Shown: positions 24,801-30,379 of the stretch, piece by piece
Layout: the number at the start of each line of letters is the position of its first letter
How positions within the stretch are numbered: the stretch's first letter is position 1
NCBI GenBank assembly: GCA_964392665.1
Contig: CAYMQB010000033.1
Span: 1 to 33,302, forward strand
Origin: CAYMQB01 sp964392665
GTDB lineage: Bacteria > Hydrothermota > E44-bin80
Reading direction: 5' to 3'
DNA: 33,302 bases
Notes under the pieces: generated by a model
The model's input: the letters and a program-made list of their open reading frames with translations, nothing else
What the model was told of the DNA's origin: nothing
Databases searched by the model: none
Translations under genes and position numbers: made by a program

Positions 24801-25397
24801 TGCGAGATTTACATTGTCGCCCATAATTGTGAACTCCATGCGTTCAAGTGTACCGACATTTACAGTAACGACCGGTCCGGTATTTACACCTATGCTCATC
24901 GATAGAGGAATGGGCAGATTCTCTTCGGAGTTGAATTTAATCATTTCTTGTTGCATCTCTATTGCTGCAAGTGTTGCTCTTACCGCATCATCTTCGTGCG
25001 TCTCAAGAGCGCCAAAAACAACCATTATTGCATCACCCATAAATTTGTCAATTACACCGCCATACCTGAAGACCACGTTAAGCATTCTGTTAAAATACTC
25101 GTTGATTATTTGAACTACATCTTCGGGATCCAATGTTTCGCTCATCGCTGTGAATCCTGTAAGGTCTGCAAAAAGAACAGTAACCGTTCTTCTTTCACCC
25201 TCCACCTTTACTTTTTCCGGTTCCAAGTAAATTTTCTTGAGGAGTCTTTTGGGAAGGTATCTTCGTAAAGCTTCGACCAAATTCTTAAGATATAGAACCT
25301 GTTTTTTTGCTTTTTCTTCGGGTTTCAATCCAGATGGGTCATAGTATTCTTTTACAGCATTTCGAATCTCCTCGATCAAATTCAAATTTTCTGACAT
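21894..25397 (-). CDS. Class III adenylate cyclase / STAND-type ATPase / TPR multidomain protein
   Basis: An 1167-residue cytoplasmic protein. Residues about 70-235 are a class III nucleotide cyclase with both metal Asp (FADLTGFT, Asp78; MGDAIM, Asp122), the adenine-specifying Lys118 and Asp194, and the transition-state Asn/Arg pair in NVNLASRLEG, so it should make cAMP. Residues about 265-560 are an ATPase module with Walker A GKSGTGKT (297-304) and LCLKFEDLQWSD as Walker B. From about 690 to the end come TPR-like repeats of 40 residues, close in style to the TPR protein at 1917. The TPRs probably sense a partner and gate the cyclase. It follows the KOW-like gene by 10 nt. Confidence 0.92.
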   Translation of the reverse strand: MSENLNLIEEIRNAVKEYYDPSGLKPEEKAKKQVLYLKNLVEALRRYLPKRLLKKIYLEPEKVKVEGERRTVTVLFADLTGFTAMSETLDPEDVVQIINEYFNRMLNVVFRYGGVIDKFMGDAIMVVFGALETHEDDAVRATLAAIEMQQEMIKFNSEENLPIPLSMSIGVNTGPVVTVNVGTLERMEFTIMGDNVNLASRLEGVAKAGEVIVSQSTYENIKNNIQTKKLPSVMVKGKRKPVLIYLAQKPKQQKKSAKTVSFKTRTKLINRKAELETIRNNITTAKNGERRIISIIGKSGTGKTRLLEESDKILKQQGFTVHSGDSFSYSSNIAYLPFKQILTNLFGFTEKDDDVLKRNKINAFITKIGLGEMEAAIIPTILGLETEQTLSIPPAAKKKLIFQATKNLFSALARIPLCLKFEDLQWSDKLSLELITYLANEITKSKILFLCAYRPELAFPLIAEEFSTNINLSNLEKEHTFQYLKAIFDEKEPSNDIKELVFNHTKGNPLYIEELAKNLVKRRLLKRKEVKVELKRSPDLIKIPETINSIVMERIDRMGEMDQRALRMAAVVGQTFTMEDISFLLSKEKTETSEILDSLEHFEGEISSISQNENHTYRFNTPTVREVIYNSILKKNRRELHNKYANWIYSRYKENYDVIERLAYHFINGTDIEKAILFSKLSGEKSRNYFANESGIKYFSDALRLLKKTETTNKTDKMKLECFRRQGYFLMMTGDLKNALLNQKRALKLANKLSSEQDRTMSLLNIGMLYDKMEEPKKPMRYYRKAKKVAEQINLLSLVSMAENNIGLHQKKCGEFKKALRAFNRSLKITRTLKNPVEEAVTIQNIGEVYDLLGLPKKALKKYELAMKMLRDLDVKERIPALCVSISVIHSIMGNLQKAKKYANDALDLSREIGDVKTEKDSLGNLGIILFRMNQPTKAIELYNNALSMAEKMNDLEHQMALFINIGEVFHTVGDFENAIEYHKKAKEIAEQIKQPMGLLEATKWLAMDYYYLEQFEDALRYFRILFERSLKMKDKKYSSLSETLMGFIDKNVDSEKSSLRLKNALDVSRQIGDVDMALTLFKEAARYLTKKKDLENALANASMVLKFSEQLGSMRERAWALYLMSECNRGLENAEWETQLKKASEIASNIKDGYLSSLINSSYGNK

Positions 25398-25407
25398 TTC
25401 CGTCTCC

Positions 25408-26526
25408 CTATTCTTCTATCATCTCAACATTGGCTCTTGGCAGCATTACGGTTTCTCCGTTTTCCAGTTTAACTGCCAGAACTCTAACTTTAGCCTCAGT
25501 TTCTATTTTTTGCAGTTCCGGAGGTAGTTCTTTCACTTCACCAATAGCACCGAAATTGGGTTCCCTTATAACTCTTATCGGACAACCAATTTCAAGTCCC
25601 TGACTTTTCGTTCTGGATTTTTCTGCTTTCTCTCCGGGGAGTGGAATTACTATTTCAGGTCTCAGAACGCCTGCTCTGATCTGTGTTGCACCGTTAATGG
25701 AGGCTTTTTTCCCTTGCTGGGCAATTAGGAGATCAAAGGTTCTTTGTGCCATTTTCATCTTTCCAAAACCTTCCGTTATCATCAAGGTCACTCCGATTTT
25801 TTCGGAACCTGTTATTGCGACTCCTATGTCATAACCCAGGAAATTCCTTAGATCCTCGTCATCTATTCCGCCAACAACTATGCCTTTAACACCGCACTGT
25901 GCTGCATGTTTAAGAGAGACGCTGTCTATGAATGACCCTCCGATTAGGATTTTTCCCTGATGTTCTGCTTTTATCATGTCCTTTTCAATAATATCATCAG
26001 CATTATTCACCAGTTTTTGAATTATTCCTTTTGCTTCTCCCCCAATGCCGAATATTCCCTGAACAAAGGTTGCAACAGTTTCAACAACTACTCCCTCATC
26101 TGGAATTATTTCCACAATCAGTCCATCTATATAGGCGTCTATTTCAACTTTCTTGGGTGGTGCCCTGAGGATTAGTTGACCTGTAATATAGGAAATATTT
26201 TCAAGGGTTCCTTTGATTGGTGTTTTTACCAGCGTTTTAAAAAGACCAAAGAGTCCCTTCGTTTGAGCAAGCATTTCGCCTTTTTCGAAACTATCCCCTT
26301 CTTTTTTCAAAAGGTATTCCTTTATATCGGATGGTGGAATGCCAAGTTTACCCGCAAGGTTAAGAGGCTCGACATCTCCGGGAAGTGATGTTGTTGCAAC
26401 TATGTCTTCAGCGGAAACACTGTCTTGTTGCTTAACAATGACTTTTCCCTTAAGAGGTAGTCGCCTTTCTTTTCTTACTATTGATCTTGCGGTTACTTTT
26501 AAACCTGGTGTGTAAGCGTGTGCCAC
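25408..26526 (-). CDS. Conserved-looking protein with C-terminal KOW-like region, unknown function
   Basis: A 372-residue soluble protein. Residues about 75-100 (YLLKKEGDSFEKGEMLAQTK) look like a barrel-sandwich hybrid turn as in biotinyl/RnfC-type domains. The middle has glycine-rich strands (GGEAKGIIQ, CGVKGIVVGGIDDED). About 315-372 (GCPIRVIREPNFGAIGEV ... VMLPRANVEMIE) resembles a KOW/SH3-like barrel. I cannot name the family. The GTG start has an AAGGAGGAT site. It sits between mutL and the cyclase-TPR gene in a compact operon, so a link to the MutL ATPase is inferred. No catalytic motif is visible. Confidence 0.65.
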   Translation of the reverse strand: MAHAYTPGLKVTARSIVRKERRLPLKGKVIVKQQDSVSAEDIVATTSLPGDVEPLNLAGKLGIPPSDIKEYLLKKEGDSFEKGEMLAQTKGLFGLFKTLVKTPIKGTLENISYITGQLILRAPPKKVEIDAYIDGLIVEIIPDEGVVVETVATFVQGIFGIGGEAKGIIQKLVNNADDIIEKDMIKAEHQGKILIGGSFIDSVSLKHAAQCGVKGIVVGGIDDEDLRNFLGYDIGVAITGSEKIGVTLMITEGFGKMKMAQRTFDLLIAQQGKKASINGATQIRAGVLRPEIVIPLPGEKAEKSRTKSQGLEIGCPIRVIREPNFGAIGEVKELPPELQKIETEAKVRVLAVKLENGETVMLPRANVEMIEE

Positions 26527-26608
26527 ATATCCTCCTTTTTTTGCAATTTTCGAGGGTAATAATCGTAAGGTACATTTTTCCCCGTTCCTCCGTGGTTTAG
26601 TATCTTTG

Positions 26609-28390
26609 TTAAGGGTACATTTCGAGTGATTTGTTCCATTTCATGAGCGATTCGATTCTTTTTTCGCTGTCTTCTAAGAACTCGAGTGGTCTTCCTCTTG
26701 CATCGATTATAACCCCTACAACTCCTCCTTCGACTTTAATGGTAAGCTGTTTGCCTCTTCCTGCACCCACGTCGAACTGCTTCGAAGGATTAATAATTGC
26801 TTCTTTCTTTTCTCCCACTCCAAGAGGGATCAAAACCATGTCTCTATATTTGACTTCGACTGTTTTTTCGTCCATGGTAACTTTTACACAGACATTTTTT
26901 TCTTTTCCTTTACCTACAGGTGCAATGCAGGTTCCAAGTCGGACGAGACAGTCTTTGTCAAATACTTCTGTTGCTGCTTTATCGTGAACCGTTGAAAGCA
27001 CACCGAGTTGTGGCATCATAAAAATCGAATCCACTGCAAGTCTGGTAACTCCTTCCGGTTGAAATCCATCGATAAGCATTAAAGCTGCCTGATTTCTTCT
27101 CGGTGCATGTGAAAGTGCACCTCCGGAACCCACGAGTAGGTCGAGAACCATCATATTCACCAGGCTTTCACCTGTTGCAACTTGAGAGAAGGCATCCGAG
27201 ATTGTTCTTTCCTGCTGTACGCCTTTAAGTCCAACTGCCATTGATTTGTGTTGCAAAAAGGCGAGTCTTAAAGCCTCTCTTGCTATTGCCTGTTCAAGCT
27301 GTAAACCTTTAAGTGTCTGTGGTATGGTAGTTGGTCTTATCATTTTGTTCTTTATTTTATTTCTTAAACCCTTTTTATCGACATCGAAAGGAACCCATCT
27401 CATAATATTCTCGACACCAGCCTCTGCAAGTACATTACTAACACTATAACTCATTCCAAGATTTGCACTTACGGTTCTGTTGAATATGTTTTGAAAAACC
27501 GAGAATATGTCCGTTGTTGCACCTCCAATATCAACTCCTATCACACAGATCTTCTCCTTATCTGCAATTGCCTTAATCAAGAGTCCTACTGCTCCAGGAG
27601 TTGGCATAATCGAGACATCTGTCCAGCCCATCAGTTTTTTGTAACCGGGTGCATGTGCCATAACATGTTCCATAAAAAGATCATGAATTTCGTGGCGTGC
27701 CGGTTCAAGATTCTCTCTCTCAAGTACTGGTCTTAGGTTATCCACAACACTGAGGTCGGTCTTTTTTAGAAGATTCTCTTTAATAGCTTCCACTGCATCT
27801 TTGTTTCCTGCATATATTACTGGCAGGCTATAACCTGTTCCAAACCGTGGTCTTGGGTCAGCAGCGCCAACAACTTCTGCAAGCTCCACAACATGTTTAA
27901 CTGTTCCGCCATCCACACCACCGGAGAGGAGTATCATATCAGGTCTTAATTTTCGTATGAGTTCGATTTTCTCATGAGTTAGTCTGCCGTCATTGGAAGC
28001 TATGGTTTCCATAACTATTGCTCCTGCACCCAATGCGGCTCTTGCAGCGCTTTCTGCAGTCATTGTTTTAACCACTCCTGCAACCATCATTTGCAATCCG
28101 CCACCTGCGCTGGATGTTGAGATGTATATATCGGTTCCTGTTTTCTCATCCCTTCTGGGTTTTATTATTTTTTCCCCATCGAGAAGTTTCCTCCCAGCAA
28201 GTTCTTCTACCTCTCTTATAGCGTTCAATACACCTCTTGTCACATCTTCAAAAGGAGCCTCGACGGTTGTGGGAGCCTCTCCTCTCACTATCAATCTGTA
28301 TTCGCCGTTTCTTTTCTCGATAAGAATAGCCTTCGTGGTTGTACTTCCGCAATCTGTTGCAAGGATTGTATTTATTTCTTTATTTAGCAT
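26609..28390 (-). CDS. MutL/GlmL-family ASKHA ATPase (glutamate mutase accessory type)
   Basis: A 593-residue protein of the methylaspartate (glutamate) mutase L family. The N-terminal ATDCGSTTTKAILIE is the phosphate-1 loop of the ASKHA fold; a second loop is CVIGVDIGGATTDIFSVF. Between lie DIYISTSSAGGGLQMMVAG and a LSGGVDGG segment. Relatives accompany the B12-dependent glutamate mutase and are thought to reactivate or assemble it. No mutase subunit lies in the window, so the target here is unknown; many bacterial copies are likewise orphan. The ATG has an AGGAGAAG site. Neighbours upstream are the small unknown and gcvPB. Confidence 0.88.
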   Translation of the reverse strand: MLNKEINTILATDCGSTTTKAILIEKRNGEYRLIVRGEAPTTVEAPFEDVTRGVLNAIREVEELAGRKLLDGEKIIKPRRDEKTGTDIYISTSSAGGGLQMMVAGVVKTMTAESAARAALGAGAIVMETIASNDGRLTHEKIELIRKLRPDMILLSGGVDGGTVKHVVELAEVVGAADPRPRFGTGYSLPVIYAGNKDAVEAIKENLLKKTDLSVVDNLRPVLERENLEPARHEIHDLFMEHVMAHAPGYKKLMGWTDVSIMPTPGAVGLLIKAIADKEKICVIGVDIGGATTDIFSVFQNIFNRTVSANLGMSYSVSNVLAEAGVENIMRWVPFDVDKKGLRNKIKNKMIRPTTIPQTLKGLQLEQAIAREALRLAFLQHKSMAVGLKGVQQERTISDAFSQVATGESLVNMMVLDLLVGSGGALSHAPRRNQAALMLIDGFQPEGVTRLAVDSIFMMPQLGVLSTVHDKAATEVFDKDCLVRLGTCIAPVGKGKEKNVCVKVTMDEKTVEVKYRDMVLIPLGVGEKKEAIINPSKQFDVGAGRGKQLTIKVEGGVVGVIIDARGRPLEFLEDSEKRIESLMKWNKSLEMYP

Positions 28391-28417
28391 TTAACTTCTC
28401 CTCTTTAAAAGCCAATT

Positions 28418-28762
28418 TCAGTTCTTGTTTTGCTCTCTTTTTTCAATCTCCTGCATCAAAATCTCCAGGTTTTGCCTATTCTCGAGCAGGAGAGAAATTT
28501 CTCTATAGCTTTTGAACGCAAAGACTGACTGTATGATTGGTTCAAAAAAGACCATTGCCTGTGAACCCAGGAAGGAAAGCGGTTTTACAGTTTCTATGAA
28601 CATAATAGCGGGAATGGCCAGTCTTCTATCGACTATTTCCTGTGCGAATTTGGAAATAAGTTCAGTTCTTTTTTGTGGCTGGATATCCGATTCAGAATAA
28701 ATAGTTGTTTCTTCGCTCTGAGTTGAAAAAGCACCCTTGAAAAAATCTGTAAATCTACTCAT
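28418..28762 (-). CDS. Small protein of unknown function in the gcvPB-mutL operon
   Basis: A 114-residue protein: MSRFTDFFKGAFSTQ, then a helical stretch (SKFAQEIVDRRLAIPAIMF), ETVKPLSFLGSQAMVFFEP, and a charged coiled end (LENRQNLEILMQEIEKRE). The ATG at 28762 is chosen because earlier starts lie deep in gcvPB; this one overlaps its stop by 8 nt. I do not know its function; its hydrophobic mid-segment could bind a membrane or an oligomer partner. Its position between gcvPB and mutL suggests association with that unit. Confidence 0.7.
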   Translation of the reverse strand: MSRFTDFFKGAFSTQSEETTIYSESDIQPQKRTELISKFAQEIVDRRLAIPAIMFIETVKPLSFLGSQAMVFFEPIIQSVFAFKSYREISLLLENRQNLEILMQEIEKREQNKN

Positions 28763-30206
28763 TGTTATCATTCCAGTTATATCGTACCTTGAGTTCTTTT
28801 GCGGCTTTAAGTTCATTTAATCTCCTGACCGGAGTTTTTACAGGTGCATTTTTCAGTTTAAGAGGATTTTGTAGAGCTTCATTAGCGATCAATTTCATTG
28901 CTGCAATAAATGCGTCAAGAGTTTCTTTTGACTCGGTTTCCGTTGGCTCGATCATCAGTGCTTCATTAACAATAAGAGGAAAATAGATGGTTGGAGCGTG
29001 AAATCCAAGGTCCAAGAGCCTTTTTACAATATCCAGTGTTTTTACACCATTTTCCTTCTGTCTGGAACCTGAGAGCACGAATTCATGCATTGCAGACTGT
29101 TTGTGAGGAAGGTTATAATACTCTTTAAGGGCTTCTTTCAGGTAGTTTGCGTTTATTATTGCGTTTTCGCTTACTCTTCTCAAACCTTCGCTTCCAAGCA
29201 TCAGAAGATAGGTATAAGCCTTGATTAAGACATTGAAATTGCCGAAAAATGAATGAACTTTGCCGATGGAGAGCGGTCTATCATAATCCAGTATATATCC
29301 GGATTTGTCTTTCCTGACTACCGGAATAGGGAGAAACGGGGCAATGCTGTCTCTCACAGCTATACCGCCGCCACCAGGACCTCCTCCTCCATGGGGTGTG
29401 GAAAATGTCTTATGCATATTTAGGTGTACAATGTCAAATCCAATCTGTCCCGGAATGATAATTCCCAATAATGCATTGAGGTTGGCTCCATCTAAGTATA
29501 GCAATCCTCCCTTGCTGTGAACTATGTCAGCGATTTTCCTTATTTCAGTTTCAAAAAGCCCAAGGGTATTTGGATTTGTAAGCATAAGAACGGCTACATT
29601 TTCATTCGTCTTTTTCTTTAGTTCGTCAATATTTATAAGTCCCTTCTCGTTTGAGGAAATTTTCTCCGGTTTAAATCCCGATAGAGCGGTGCTTGCCGGG
29701 TTGGTTCCATGTGCAGAATCAGGGACAAGAACAACATTTCTTTGTTCATTTTTGTGTTCGAAATAGGCTTTCGCAAGCATAAGTCCCGTTATTTCTCCAT
29801 GTGCTCCAGCAACAGGTTGAAAGGAAACTGCCTTTAGACCTGTTATCTCTGCAATCATCATTTCAAGTTCATACAAAAGATAAAGCGCACCCTGTGCAGT
29901 TGATGCTGGCTGAAGTGGATGCAGCTCAGTGAAGTTAGGTAGTGCGGCAACCTCCTCGTTTATTTTGGGGTTGTATTTCATTGTGCAGGAACCTAACGGA
30001 TAGAATCCCTTATCTATATGATAGTTCAGCTGACTTAAGTTTGTCCAGTGTCTTACCGCATCTATTTCGCTTACTTCCGGTAATCTGGGTGGTTTTTTCC
30101 TCTTGAATCTAGCTGATAAACTGTCAATCGGCTCTTCCGGGACATCGCTTTTCGGTAGTGTATATGCCTTTCTTCCTGTTTTTGATATTTCGAATATAGT
30201 TTTCAT
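28755..30206 (-). CDS. gcvPB: Glycine dehydrogenase (decarboxylating) subunit 2
   Basis: A 483-residue PLP enzyme subunit, the P-protein beta chain of the glycine cleavage system. It contains LGSCTMKYNPKINEE, PVAGAHGEITG, the SAHGTNPASTAL stretch, LYLDGANLNALLG, and the PLP lysine in HLNMHKTFSTPHGGGGPG (Lys about 266). Length fits the two-subunit form, so gcvPA, gcvH and gcvT must be elsewhere or upstream. The ATG has a GGAGG site. It heads the minus-strand series gcvPB, small unknown, mutL, KOW-like, cyclase-TPR, sppA. Confidence 0.95.
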   Translation of the reverse strand: MKTIFEISKTGRKAYTLPKSDVPEEPIDSLSARFKRKKPPRLPEVSEIDAVRHWTNLSQLNYHIDKGFYPLGSCTMKYNPKINEEVAALPNFTELHPLQPASTAQGALYLLYELEMMIAEITGLKAVSFQPVAGAHGEITGLMLAKAYFEHKNEQRNVVLVPDSAHGTNPASTALSGFKPEKISSNEKGLINIDELKKKTNENVAVLMLTNPNTLGLFETEIRKIADIVHSKGGLLYLDGANLNALLGIIIPGQIGFDIVHLNMHKTFSTPHGGGGPGGGGIAVRDSIAPFLPIPVVRKDKSGYILDYDRPLSIGKVHSFFGNFNVLIKAYTYLLMLGSEGLRRVSENAIINANYLKEALKEYYNLPHKQSAMHEFVLSGSRQKENGVKTLDIVKRLLDLGFHAPTIYFPLIVNEALMIEPTETESKETLDAFIAAMKLIANEALQNPLKLKNAPVKTPVRRLNELKAAKELKVRYNWNDNNE

Positions 30207-30228
30207 CTAACCTCCATAAAAAATTCAA

Positions 30229-30256
30229 AGTATCACAACCAATGCCCTTTTGTCAA
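30229..30256 (-). promoter_or_regulatory. Promoter of the gcvPB operon
   Basis: Minus strand: TTGACA (30256-30251), a 16-nt spacer and GATACT (30234-30229), with a TG just upstream of the -10 box. The leader then has GGAGG before the ATG at 30206. This is an ordinary leadered promoter, unlike the 6-nt type. Confidence 0.55.
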
Positions 30257-30323
30257 GCAAAAAGTAAATTGTAAGAAGTTATATCCTAAGAGTTTTTTGT
30301 TGCGGAGTTACTGTCTTTATTAA

Positions 30324-30359
30324 GACAATAAAAAAACAGCCCCCAAAAGGGGACTGTTT
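30324..30359 (-). terminator. Rho-independent terminator of the beta-helix gene
   Basis: Reading leftward, an AAACAG / CTGTTT stem with an inner CCCC / GGGG pairing around a TTTT loop (30334-30359) is followed by a T-rich run (30333-30324). It lies about 20 nt past the stop of the beta-helix gene, ahead of the gcvPB promoter. Confidence 0.85.
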
Positions 30360-30379
30360 CCTCTCTCTTCTCCTGCCGC

